Assembly (NCBI GenBank): GCA_028564925.1 | Contig: CM053026.1 | Coordinates: 640,995,967-641,059,966, forward strand | Source of the DNA: Lithobates sylvaticus | Taxonomy: Eukaryota > Chordata > Amphibia > Anura > Ranidae | Length of the DNA stretch: 64,000 nucleotides | Direction: 5' to 3' | Shown: positions 32,640-42,805 of the stretch, piece after piece | How positions within the stretch are numbered: position 1 is the first letter of the stretch | How the letters are laid out: each line of letters opens with the position of its first letter | Translations under genes and position numbers: made by a program | Notes under the pieces: model-generated | Told to the model about the DNA's origin: nothing | The model's input: the letters and a program-made list of their open reading frames with translations, nothing else | Databases searched by the model: none

Positions 32640-33568
32640 AGGTGACCATATTTTTAAAATGAAATCCGGGGACATATTTTTTTTTTTATTACTAGTAATG
32701 GCAGCAATCAGGACTGCGATATTGCGGTGGACAAATCGGACACTAATGCCGCGTACACACGTCCAGTTTTCCCGTCGGAATAAACTCCAAAGGTTTTTCC
32801 AACGGAGTTCCGCTGAAACTGTCTTGCCTACACACGATCACACCAAAGTCCGACCGTCTAGAATGTGGTGACGTACAACACATACGACGGGACTAGAAAA
32901 GGAAGTTCAATAGCCAATAGCCAATAGCTGCTGTCTCGTACTTGCTTCAGAGCATGCGTCGTTTTTGGTCAGTTGGAACAGCATACAGATGAGCGGTTTT
33001 CCCGATAGGAATTGGTTCCGTCGGAAATTTTTTAAAACATGTTCTATTTCTAGGTCCGTCAGAATTTTTGAAAAAAAAGTCAGATGAGGCACACGATTGG
33101 AATATCCGATAAAAATACTTTTTCTGTCGGACATTCCACTCGTGTGTACGTGGCATTAGGGACACTTTTGACACTTTGTGGGAACCAGTGACACTAATAC
33201 AGAGATCAGTGCAAAGAATATGTACTGTCACTGTACTAATGACACTGGCTGGGAAGGGGATAACACCTAGGGCAATAAATGGTTTAAATGTGTGCCTAAC
33301 AAGTGTTTTCTCACTATGGGGCAGGTGATTTTACTAAGGGAAGACATAGATCCCTATACCTGCTTTGCAGGAACACAGGATCGATGTCTTCCACACTGAC
33401 AGAATGGTGAACTGCCTTGTTTACATAGGCAGACCACTAGGCAAGTCCGCCGGATCCACTGATTGGCTCTGATACCCAGAAATGCAGGATCACGTATATA
33501 AGTGATGCTGCGCAGCACAACCAACCTGTAGCAGTAAATCTGCTATCAGGCGATCGGCAACTGGTTAA
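32640..33568. mobile_element. piggyBac-like element, left-truncated, carrying a Harbinger-type insertion
   Basis: From TTACTAGTAATGGCAGCAAT (about 32688) the sequence follows the interior of 29821-30699 to the right end CGGCAACTGGTTAA, with TTAA at 33565-33568. The left half is absent and replaced by GGTGACCATATTTTTAAAAT, the beginning of another frog repeat. It is split by 32747-33155 within CGGACAC...GACAC. Confidence 0.7.
32747..33155. mobile_element. PIF/Harbinger-type non-autonomous element nested in a piggyBac-like element
   Basis: Left TGCCGCGTACACACGTCCAG and right CTCGTGTGTACGTGGCA. The flanks are TAA on the left and TTA on the right, the same asymmetry as the 14536 element. The true border of this subfamily may include the A or use a 2-bp TA duplication. 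Confidence 0.75.
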
Positions 33569-33867
33569 GATCATCAGCATTATGATAACTCACAGGCAGC
33601 AGGCGCTCTATCATGGCTCTGTCTGGCTCTATCACAGTGTGTCATATAACATGGCTGCTGGTTGCTGATTTTGTTAACTTATGACCAATAAGTGCCTGCT
33701 GCCTGTGAGTTCTGATACCATCCATTATGCCAGAGAGACAGACACAGTGAAATGTAGTCTATTCACAGACACCCCCAAAACACACCTGTGTTGAAGCCTT
33801 AAAGGCACTGCCAGCCCCTCCACTAAAAGGGGGGCACAGATAAGCCATAGTGCAGTGTATTTATTGT
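33569..33867. other. Unassigned sequence
   Basis: No gene recognised. CTGCTGCCTGTGAGTTCTGA (about 33698) and the earlier TAACTCACAGGCAGCAGG (about 33588) are an inverted pair, so this may be a small fold-back element. Confidence 0.35.
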
Positions 33868-34045
33868 GATATTAAAGGCAATTTTTTTTTTAAATAACAA
33901 ACATGTCATACTTACTTGTTCTGTGGTTTGGCACAGAGCAGCCCTGATCCCCCTATTCTCAGGTTCCCCACTGGCACTCCTGGCCCCTCCCTCCTGCTGA
34001 GTGCCCCCAGAGAAAGCAGCTTGCTATGGGGCACCCTAAATCCTG
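33868..34045 (+). repeat. Half copy of the interspersed repeat seen at 43579-44083
   Basis: TAAAGGCAATTTTTTTTTTA, AACATGTCATACTTACTTG and GGCACTCCTGGCCCCTCC occur in the same order as at 43583-43710. The right half is missing. Confidence 0.65.
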
Positions 34046-34290
34046 TGAAACCGGGTGTGTGAACAGTACTCTTTCATATGCTAAAATCACAAATATTGCT
34101 AAAATAAATTATGCTATGCAAATAAATGACAATTTATAGTAAAATAACCAAAAGTATGTGGAACTGGGATGTTAATAGCTGTTATTAAATCCATATAATC
34201 CCTTACACTACCCAATGTTTTTATAGACCAAAAACTTTCAATAAAAAAAATTATGTTTTAAAAATGATGTTTTTTATTGTTAGTCAGGAG
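34046..34290. other. Unassigned AT-rich sequence
   Basis: No gene or repeat recognised. Confidence 0.3.
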
Positions 34291-34301
34291 GGTATCTCTG
34301 T

Positions 34302-34534
34302 TCAAAGTGAGGACTTTTTTTTTTTTAATTTTTTTTCTAATGCCCTAGGTGAATAACCTTTTTCTATGAACCTATTGGTAAGGATAGCTGATTGGGTATT
34401 GTATTCTTCTATACTGTTACAGTTTCTCCTAATTCTCATATATTGGCCTTTGGGGATGGCTGTAAGCCATTTTGGATGGGTCCCCTTTTTTGGGTTAAAT
34501 ACTGAGTTATTTCTGTAGCCCACTGTGTGCATAT
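34302..34534 (-). pseudogene. Penelope-like reverse transcriptase, C-terminal fragment
   Basis: The minus-strand frame of 76 codons contains HPKWLTAIPKGQYMRIRRNC followed by NSIEEYNTQSAILTNRFIEK and GYSPRALEKKL. The pattern IP.GQ(F/Y)(L/M)R..RNC followed by a RF...GY block is characteristic of Penelope-like elements after the polymerase domain. No GIY-YIG endonuclease is seen. It is a short dead fragment. Confidence 0.7.
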
Positions 34535-34612
34535 TTGTCTAGGAGGAGGTACAGATGAATATGCACACAGTGGGCTAAAATAATAACTCAGTATTTAACC
34601 CAAAAAAGGGGA
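34480..34612. repeat. Near-perfect 55-bp inverted repeat in Penelope-like DNA
   Basis: GTCCCCTTTTTTGGGTTAAA at 34480 is the inverse of the sequence ending AAAAGGGGAC at 34612. The arms are about 55 bp with a loop of about 24 bp (34535-34558). The left arm encodes part of the minus-strand Penelope-like fragment, so a piece of the element has been duplicated head to head. Confidence 0.85.
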
Positions 34613-34689
34613 CACATCACTTCATTGAAGTGTTTAAAAATAGGATAAAAATAGAGGTAAAAAATCGAAAAATAAAAAGGCATGAAATA

Positions 34690-35010
34690 ATGCAAAAATA
34701 TGGGAAGGAAATAAAAAACTAGAGAAAAAAAAAACAGGTGGTAATAAGACCAGCAGACAAAAGAACATTACAACATTAACAAAAGAAAATTATGATAAAG
34801 AAGTGTTCAAATTACTCGCTGAAAACATCACTTACAAAAAAAACTTAAAAGTGATCCCACAGTCAAATTAAAGGCTGAACTCACTGATTGGGTAAAAAAG
34901 GGGACTAAAAATAAAATTTTGGATAAAAAAGAGGCTAAATACCTTATCCCTCATGCTCCCATACTTCCAGTTCTCTCTATATATATATACAAGAAAAACT
35001 ACTAGTGTAA
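34690..35010 (+). pseudogene. Penelope-like reverse transcriptase, N-terminal fragment
   Basis: Plus-strand translation gives TLTKENYDKEVFKLLAENIT and, in a neighbouring frame, ELTDWVKKGTKNKILDKKEA followed by KYLIPHAPILPVL. The block (A/E)KYL.P..P..PV(L/F)Y precedes the polymerase core in Penelope-like elements. The copy is frameshifted and stops at a (TA)n run before the polymerase motifs. Confidence 0.6.
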
Positions 35011-35039
35011 AATAATAAAAAATATAAAAATTAGCAGCC

Positions 35040-35890
35040 AGCATCAACAATATGACTAATTGTGAATAGAATAAAAAATAAAAAATGCAGCGCTAAAAAA
35101 ATATAACCACTCCAAGAGTCACCTTGGGGTAGGGAATTCACTGGTGAAATAGTGAATAGTACTGCAAATGTACAATATATAAAATACAATAAAAATGCTC
35201 AGTGCATAAGTAAGGACAGTGGGTGAACTTATATGGCACAATCACAAAAACCAAAGGAATACATATAGTCCATACAGTAATTAAACATGAAGTGTTTAAC
35301 TGACATAGGCCAATCAGCATCACAGTATGTCTATAATGCACATTAAAAAGTCAGTGGAGACCCCAATAAAAGATATATAGTCTCTTACAGATGACATAGA
35401 GATGCAATCATTCTTATGAGGGAAAATGATGAATATACAATGTAGGGAGTGAGTTTTACTTACGACACTCTGGGATGTGCATCCAACAACAGGGAGGGGT
35501 ATTGGTACTCTTACCCCAAATCGTGGACACACACACCAGCGGCAGTAATCGAGCATAAAACGATCCTCCAAAGTGAACTCTCCAACCAGAACTCCTGCAG
35601 AGAAGAAGATGTATACCAGCATAAACATCCCGATGGTAAGTTGTCGCAGTAGGGGCTCCAACCGGTAGGTATTTGTTGTCATCCAAACGGCAGCATGGAT
35701 CATGGGAAAAATGTGAAACAAAAAGGCCTCCACATAGTGCAGATGAATCTGGGATAAAAAATGTATTCAAATAAAATAGATAAAAAAGGTACAAAACATT
35801 GTTCCAGATGCGTACATAGCATGATCACAGACATCAAATAAGAAAAGCGCAGTATGTAGAGCCAAGCAGGCTATGTACCCGACATGTTTC
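35040..35890 (-). mobile_element. Probable Penelope-like untranslated region
   Basis: Read on the minus strand it begins with AACATGTCGGGTACATAGCC, continues with no reading frame I recognise, and ends in an AT-rich run with TTTTTAGCGCTGCATTTTTT. A 137-codon minus-strand frame at 35320-35733 has no recognisable motif and I do not call it a gene. Assignment rests on adjacency to the fragments at 34302-35010. Confidence 0.4.
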
Positions 35891-36766
35891 ATACTAACGT
35901 ACTTCTACTGGGGCATGCCGGGAGGGCCCCGCCCCCCTCTGATGCCCCGGGAAAGCCATCGGGAAGTCGGTGTGCGGCAGAGGGGGCGGGGTCACCCGGG
36001 AACATCACCGTGTGGCCCCACCCTCAGTTATATAAGAACTGTCAAAGCGAAGACGCGTCATACGGCAGGTGCCTCCCATGGAGAAGGGTCAGTTGCGGCT
36101 TTGTTTTTTTTTTTCTCTTTCGGTCTGTCAGCGAAGCGAGAGAAGAAGATGAATGGACTTCGTGGGGCATTTTTATTTTTTAGTTTTTAATAAAGGAATT
36201 GTCCCAAAGTGTGTCTTGTCTTTTTTAACATTTTTACACTTTTTTTGTGAAATGGTAGGGGTACCCCGTTACCATTTCACACAGGGGGGAGGCCAGGATC
36301 TGGGGTTCCTCATGTTAAAGGGGGCTTTCAGATTCCGATAAGCCCCCCGCCTGCAGGCCACCACAACCACCGGGCAATGGTTTGTGGGGATGAGGCCCTT
36401 GTCCCCGTCAACAAGGGGACAAGGTGCTTTGGGGGGCTACCCCAAAGCACCGTCCCCATGTTGAGGGCATGTGGCCTGGTGCAGTTCAGGAGGGGGGGCG
36501 CTCTCTTGTCCCCCCATCTTTTCCTGCGGCCTGCCAGGTTGCGTGCTCGGATAAGGGTCTGGTATGGATTTTTGGGGGGGCCCCCACGTCATTTTTTTTT
36601 AACTTTGGGTGGAGTTTCCCTTAAAATCCATACCAAACCTGAAGGGTCGGGTATGGATTTTGAGGGGGACCCCTACGCCTTTTATTTTTTTGCCCAGAAC
36701 ACCGCATATTGTTCAGCGTTCGCAGAACATCTGAACAACCAAAGTTCGGGCCGAACCGTTCACCCA
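35891..36766 (+). repeat. GC-rich interspersed repeat with promoter-like and poly(A)-like signals
   Basis: The most complete copy here. Order: GC-rich leader with GGGCGGGGTCACCCGGG; TATATAAG at about 36030; AATAAA at 36189-36194; modules CAGGATCTGGGGTTCC and CCACCACAACCACC; GGTATGGATTTT repeats; right end GAACCGTTCACCCATCCCT. Relatives lie at 4290-4800, 9842-10350 and 62840-64000, all in the other orientation. No protein frame is convincing. It could be a hAT-type element, since AGGGATGGG-like ends suit that group, but I cannot fix the left end. Confidence 0.5.
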
Positions 36767-37501
36767 TCCCTACTCCTGACAAATAAAAGGTAGAGAAGGT
36801 AACACTATGCTTTTTATGACAACCAGTATGTAATACAGCATAGAGCACTAATACATACAGCACTAGAATTCACTCCACCAAACTAGCTCTTCAGGGCAGC
36901 CCTCCCAAAGAAACATCCCGAGCAATGGCCCAATGTGAGACACAGAAAAGAAAACAAGGAACCCTTAATAGCTTTATCATTTTATGTTTATTTTTTCACA
37001 GAAAAAACTGAGTGAAAAAAGTAACATAAAAAATGTAAATCAAAAGTTCACAAGTAACAGTTAAAGTGGTTTTATACCCTCAGTTTTTAAGCACTTTCAG
37101 TAGCTGATTCAATCAAGTACTGAGTATGCAGCTTCTTTATCTTTTATTCCTTGCCTATGTTCCAGTTTAAAACTGCTGCCCCAGGTTTACCGTTTCAAGG
37201 GGGCAATTTTCTCTTTCATAATCCTATGGAGTTACCCTTGCAACACGGTATGCATTAATAAAAAGATGCAGTGCTGTAGCATAGGATGGCAAGGCACTGC
37301 CCTGCTCCTCCCTCCTCCTCCCCCCTCCTTTCTCAAAGCTGACAGACTCATAACTGCACTGTCCACTTATTTCTTTCCTGTGAAAACCAAAAGGGACCAA
37401 GGGAGCAGCACTGAGAAAGCAGAAGCCAGCAGCATTGAAAGTTGTGAACTGTAAGAAGTAGTTTATTGATAAAAAAAAAAATTTGTGCTCAATGTGTTCT
37501 G
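36767..37501. other. Unassigned sequence with a TTAAAGTGG-type repeat piece
   Basis: GTTAAAGTGGTTTTATACCC at 37061 looks like the left end of a TTAA family, with GC-rich interior CTCCTCCCTCCTCCTCCCCC. No right end is found before the element at 37502. Confidence 0.35.
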
Positions 37502-38426
37502 TTAACCGATTCCCGACCGGCGCGCGATGATGTACGTCGGCAGAATGGCACAGACAGGCATAAGGGCGTAAAGGGACGTCCCTTTGAATTTGCCGCCGTG
37601 CCATCGCACCGGCGGGGACTTCCGTGAGTCCGATCGCGGGTCCCGTGGACTCGATCGCCGCGGGGATACCCGCGATCGTCTCATGGGGAGGAAGAACGGG
37701 GAGATGCCGTTCTGCCTAGCAACAAGTGACACTGATCTCTGCTCCCTGTGATTGGAGCAGAGATCAGTGATCAGTAAAACACAGCCACGGCCACACAGTT
37801 AGCAACACGCCCCTAGGACACACTTAACCCCTACACTGACACCCCCTGGTTAACCCCTTCACTGCCAGTGTCATTTACACAGGAATCAGTGCATTTGTAT
37901 AGCACTGATTGCTGTATAAATGACAATGGTCCCAAAAATGTGTAAAAAATGTCTGATGTGTCCGCCATAATGTCGCAGTCACAATAAAAATCGCTAATCG
38001 CCGCCATTACTAGTAAAAAAAAAAATATTAATAAAAATGCTATAAAACTATCCCCTATTTTGTAAACGTTATTTGCGCAAACCAATCAATTATCGCTTAT
38101 TTACCAAAATATTTAGATATGTAGAAGAATACGTATCGCCTAAACTGAGGAAAAAACATTTTTTTTTTTAGATATTTTTTGGGGATATTTAACAAATATA
38201 TTTATAACAAAAAGTAAAAAATAATGTGTTTTTTTCAAAATTGTCGCTTTTATTTTGTTTATAGCACAAAAAATAAAAACCCAGGGGTTATCAAATACTA
38301 CCAAAAGAAAGCTCTATTTGTGGGAAAAAATGGACGTCAATTTTGTTTAGGAGCCACGTCACACGACCACGCAATTGTCAGTTAAAGCGACGCAGTGCTG
38401 AATCGCAAAAAGTGCTCTGGTCTTAA
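37502..38426. mobile_element. piggyBac-like non-autonomous element, right end shortened
   Basis: Left end TTAACCGATTCCCGACCGGC. The interior follows the 6671 and 47590 family through CAAAAAGTGCTCTGGTC, then meets TTAA at 38423-38426. The last ~40 bp normally present (ending CTGAAGTGGTTAA) are missing, so this TTAA may be a coincidence. Confidence 0.65.
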
Positions 38427-38429
38427 GCC

Positions 38430-38830
38430 AGCAAAATGGCCAGCCTCCGTGTCCCTCTTCAGCCTCAGTGTCCCTCTGCAGCCTCCTTGTCCCTCTGCAG
38501 CCTCCTTGTCCCTCGCATTTGCACCGATCAGCGTGCAATAATTACCGGTACATACGGCGGCCATAACTGTATTTAAAAGCCGCACCTCCTCCTTGTCTGT
38601 GATAGGCGGAACACTCAATTTCTCAGCAGTCAGTGTTCCGCCTATCACGGACATCCGCTCATCCTCATACCACGGACGAGGATGAGAGGATGTCCGTGAT
38701 AGGCGGAACACTGACTGCTGGGAAAAAGAGTGTTCCGCCTATCACAGGCAGATGGCGGCGACTCGAGTATAAGCCGAGGGGGGTACTCTCGGCTTATACT
38801 CGAGTATATGCGGTACTTTAAATACACAAA
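38430..38830. repeat. Palindromic repeat unit with two hairpins
   Basis: After a GTCCCTCTGCAGCCTCCTT tandem (38446-38520) comes a long palindrome at 38598-38746. It is centred near 38672 and contains four copies of GTGATAGGCGGAACACT in alternating orientation (38599-38615, 38632-38648 inverse, 38696-38712, 38729-38745 inverse). A second hairpin follows: ACTCGAGTATAAGCCGAG then CTCGGCTTATACTCGAGT (about 38760-38806). The second motif belongs to a frog repeat I recall, class unknown. Confidence 0.8.
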
Positions 38831-39024
38831 ATAAAATAAAAACACAAGTACAAAGAACACTAAATTAAATAAACAAAACTACCCTAAATTAGCCAAAAAA
38901 AAGTCCACATTCCCTAAAAAGAAAACAGAAGCCTTTTTTTTCTTACAATATATTTGGCACAAGTAGCTCAGTGAGAAAAACTGAGAATCTTCTTTTCAGC
39001 AAAAATTGGTCATTTTGTGCTGAG

Positions 39025-39719
39025 TTAAAGCGGTTCTGCACTGCGTTTTTTTTTTATAAATTTTTTTATTTATTTTTTTAATGTTTAAAAATTATGTCTT
39101 GTTAATAACATCCTTACTTGTAGTGACGATGCCCGTTATCCAGGTCCATTTTTAGATAGAACCGATTGTTTATAAAATCGTTGTCGGCAGATGTCATATT
39201 GCTTGTGGGCATTTGAAGCCCACAAGCAATCACTTCCTCCTTCCCTCAATTTGGAGGAACCAGCATTCCTTGCTGGTTCCAGCGCATGCTTAGTGGCTAC
39301 AGCTACGAGCGGCGTAATTCTAAATGTTGCCATGACAACTGGTGGCGTCTTAGTAAATTACCGCCCCCGTTGTGATGTGAAGCTCGCTCAGTACAGGGAG
39401 AGAGCTTCACACTAAAGCCCTCCAAATGTGGCCCTCCAATGACGTCACGCTGTTGAAATAAAGCGAGATTTCGCATCGGACCTCTGCACTGACTCCTGGG
39501 ATTAATTACACGAGATCCCAGGAGACAGTGCGCCGATCCCCGGATATGATGTGGATACCCGCATAAACACCGCCCACCACCACAGGGACAGTAAAATAAC
39601 TTTTAAAAGCAGAACAGGTATGATTAAAAAAAATATATTTAAACGTCCATTGTGAAATCTTTACTGCATATAGAAATGATTGAGCCAAGCATAGCAAAAT
39701 GTGTGCAGAACCGCTTTAA
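39025..39719. mobile_element. TTAA-flanked non-autonomous element (AAAGCGGTTCTGCAC ends)
   Basis: Left TTAAAGCGGTTCTGCAC and right GTGCAGAACCGCTTTAA are perfect inverse copies. TTAA at 39025-39028 and 39716-39719. Interior inverted pairs such as TGCTTGTGGGCATTTGAAGC and GCCCACAAGCAATC (about 39203-39232). No transposase. Confidence 0.85.
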
Positions 39720-39838
39720 AGTTTTGCTGACTTGGTTCATCCCTACTTCTGTCCCAGATGCAGTGGTCACTAGGACAAGGGTGGGAATTTTACCAACAGG
39801 GAAGCCAAGACAAAATTCTTAAACTGAGCTTCTAACCT

Positions 39839-40145
39839 CGTCTGCGGACGTTGACATCACCGCTAGGCACCTTCCTTCTTCCCCTGCCACCAGGCCAGTA
39901 GGAGAGCGCACCGGATGCCAGGCACCGTCGCAGTAGGGACCAGGCGTGAATCCTTATTGCTTCACTACCGGGTTCCTTTACTAGCTATGGTGGCGGCAGC
40001 ATCCGACAGCTGATGGAAACATCAACTGCGGTGCCAACATCGCTGGACTCCAGGACAGGTAGGTGTCCTATAATTAAAAGTCAGCAGCTGCAGTATGTGT
40101 AGCTGCTGGCTTTTAATTTTTGCAGCGGTGGGCGGACCTCCGCTT
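39839..40145 (+). mobile_element. Fragment related to the 11233/24275 TTAA family
   Basis: GTCAGCAGCTGCAGTATGTG with its inverse AGCTGCTGGCTTTTAA (about 40078-40116) and CTGGACTCCAGGACAGGTAG match that family's interior. The right end CGGACCTCCGCTTTA differs and the left end is not found. Confidence 0.45.
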
Positions 40146-40849
40146 TAGAAACCACTTCTATAGTGTACGACATACGCATAAATTAATAGGGTCAATAACC
40201 CTGTCTGAAAAAGCCTACAGTCCAAAGCAGAAACAGTTTAAAAATTAGTTTTCACAGGTATTTTAAGGTATTTTAGAGTTTATAATTTGTAAGTGTATTC
40301 TGTATAATGTAGCTGTGTAATGTAGCTGTATATACTGTATATACTTTAACTGTATATATTGTATGTTGTTTCTATTTTGTCTAAATTGTCATGCAGTCAC
40401 TTTTTCTTTTTTTTTATGGATTAAAAAAAAAAAAAAAAAAAAAGTCATGCAGTCACTTAACATGGCTCAAATCATTTGCGCCTAATAAAAAAAATGTCAA
40501 GATGACCTTTATAGGCGTCAAGTGATTTTTTATTCCTTTTGTGCAAAACCTCAGCGCAATGGGTGAATGGCGCCTGCTTACTGTACATTACAATAATTCA
40601 TTGTGTTCTGACTTTAATACTGCAGCACACACAATGCAGACAGAATTTTAGAAATTCTGGAAGAAGAACACTGTACAAAGAGCTAGAAAAGAATGTCTCA
40701 CTGGAAACAGGAAACTTACTAACAATAAACAGAGATTATGCTGGAGACATTGCTTTTCATGTGGCTCACAGACTACTTATTTTCTGATAGTCCATATTCA
40801 AAGAAATCTTTACAGCTAACAAACAATAGTTTGTCATTACCTTCTATCA
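40146..40849. other. Unassigned sequence
   Basis: No gene recognised. Contains A/T homopolymer tracts and GTAGCTGTATA words. Confidence 0.3.
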
Positions 40850-41170
40850 TTTTATTTTAATTAATTTAGGTCCGGCAGAGTCTGTTAATTAAAATAATTA
40901 AGTCTTAATCTCATTTTTGTGCCACAGAGCCTCCCTTTCTGAATACACTCACCGCACTTTTTATTGAAAGTCCTCTTTCACTATCCGGCAGCGCAGCATG
41001 ATTTTGATAGTGTGAAAGAGCTTTTTAGAAATTGAATTAATCCACACATTACCGGAAAGATGCGTTATGGTTTGTTGAGTATTTAGAAAACGACATTTAG
41101 CAAAGGGTGTGCCCACAATCAGCCAGCAATAGCAGAAAAAGATTCATTTTAATGGCTGAAATATACAGGT
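40850..41170. promoter_or_regulatory. Candidate conserved non-coding block (impression only)
   Basis: Repeat-free sequence with TTAATTAAAATAATTAAGTC and CTTTTTATTGAAAGTCC words, dense in TAATTA cores (40855-40910). Conservation cannot be judged from one sequence. Confidence 0.2.
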
Positions 41171-41399
41171 CAGTCCACACTGTAATTATGTTAGAGACTT
41201 TAAAACAAAGAGTAATATCTAAATGTGTTTTAGAATAATACGATCAAATTTTGTAATAGCTACTTAATTCACTCATTATTTCAGACTGAAGTAAAGTAGT
41301 ATTAAACCCACAGTGTGTTTTTTTTTTTACTTTAACACATTGAGCACAATAAAATAAACTTTTCCCAGTAAAATGTAGCACTGACCCCCGAAGGAGCTG

Positions 41400-42420
41400 C
41401 TGGTTTTATTGGGCTTACCATTACCTTTTTGACCTCGTCTCCGTCTAGGGGTTCCTGTGGTAGAAGGCCCAAAGAAATGTAGAAACTGACACTTTATCTT
41501 CCTTTTTTGGGTTATTTATTCAAAAAATAAAACAAGGTTAGGGTGAAAGTTCAGGTACTTTGGAACTGCAAGAATAGGAAGTCTCTCACTATAGAAATCC
41601 AGAAAATTACCATTTCACAGCTGGATGCTCACAACCACCGGATAGACCTCCTCTCACTAGGCATAGCAGCCGGTGAAGTGTTAGGTAAAGCAAAGTCTCT
41701 GCCACAGACTTAAATTGTAGAACACTTGAACAAAGTCTCTGCCACAGACTTAAATTGTAGAACACTTGAACAAAGTCTCTGCCACAGACTTGGATGTAAC
41801 CAAGGGACTTAGACAAATTTGGAGAGCTATCATATGGTACCAGTATCTCGCAGCCGGTCCGGCGATATCGTATGAGTGTAGATCCATTTAGTGTCCTTCA
41901 ACTGAGCCTCCAGGCTCCTTCAGAGAAGCCAGCCTTGCGCATGGCCTTCTCTCGAAGAGTCTTCCCCTGGATGCTTCTCCAGTTGCTGGGCCTCTCCTTA
42001 GATGAGATGGCACCGGACCACTCTTGGATATTTAGCCCCCGATATCCATTCAGGCCTGTCCCTGCAGTTGCTTCGCCTCGGGCTATCCAGCCCCGAGACT
42101 CGGAATTGCATGGATCCGCACCCTAGGCCATGAGGGCCCTGAGGGCTGGTCAGGAGGACCAGGACCAAACAGACAGAAGATATCTTCTGGACCGGAGCCC
42201 CGAAGCACGTGATCTCAGTACCTTAAATATCACCTCCCAGAATTCACAGCAGGATGACACTCCCACTGGGCTAGTTCCGAGAATAAACGGTACCCAATAC
42301 GCCCAGCCAAACTGCACTCTCATACTTGCCAACGTTGACAGCGACACCTGCGGCCAAGGAGAACTCAGTGCAATTCCAGCTAAACTGGTACTGAAACCAT
42401 AATTTAGCATAATTAGCCCT
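41400..42420 (-). other. Unassigned GC-rich block, possible LTR fossil
   Basis: On the minus strand it has a TATTTAAGG promoter-like box near 42222-42230 and AATAAA near 41523, spaced as in an LTR. I could not define ends or a target duplication. Short frames on both strands have no recognisable motif. Confidence 0.25.
41691..41796 (+). repeat. 40-bp tandem repeat, 2.6 copies
   Basis: CAAAGTCTCTGCCACAGACT starts units at 41691, 41731 and 41771. The third unit diverges after 26 bases. Confidence 0.9.
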
Positions 42421-42620
42421 AAAACCCAACTGTGGTTTCAGGAATGTTAACTTTGAAAAACACATAGCGTGTGCTCGTCAGGAGCCAGAGCTACAAAAAT
42501 AGTTGTAGAAGTAAAATATTGAACTCTTACATCAGCACTTATGGTTTAAAAATGTCAAGGCTGCTGGATCCTGCTCTCTCATTGCTGCTTCCATGAATTT
42601 CCTTTCTTTACAGGAAAGAG

Positions 42621-42805
42621 TTAAAGCGGTGCTCCACCCAAAAGGAGAAGCTCCGCTTGTCTGCCTCCTCCCCCTCTCTGCTGCCACATTTGGCACCTTT
42701 TGTGGGGTGGCAGGTACCTGGTTTTGACAGGTACCCACTCCTACTTTCAGCTCAATTTGCTGCGGGGGAATGTGAGCCGAAAGTTCCTTTTCCCCACATA
42801 GCAAG
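42621..42805 (+). mobile_element. TTAA-type element fragment (AAAGCGGTGCTCCACCC end)
   Basis: TTAAAGCGGTGCTCCACCC is a typical left end, followed by the interior GTGGCAGGTACCTGG with its inverse nearby. No right end found. Confidence 0.5.

Noticed and set aside
35320-35794. Minus-strand frames of 137 and 112 codons with hydrophobic segments.
   Set aside because: They lie in what looks like a Penelope-like untranslated region and have no recognisable motif. Kept as unassigned rather than a membrane protein.
42130-42465. Overlapping frames on both strands at the 41.4-42.4 kb block.
   Set aside because: Similar-length frames occur on opposite strands with no domain signature. The block has LTR-like signals but no defined ends, so only a weak non-coding call was made.
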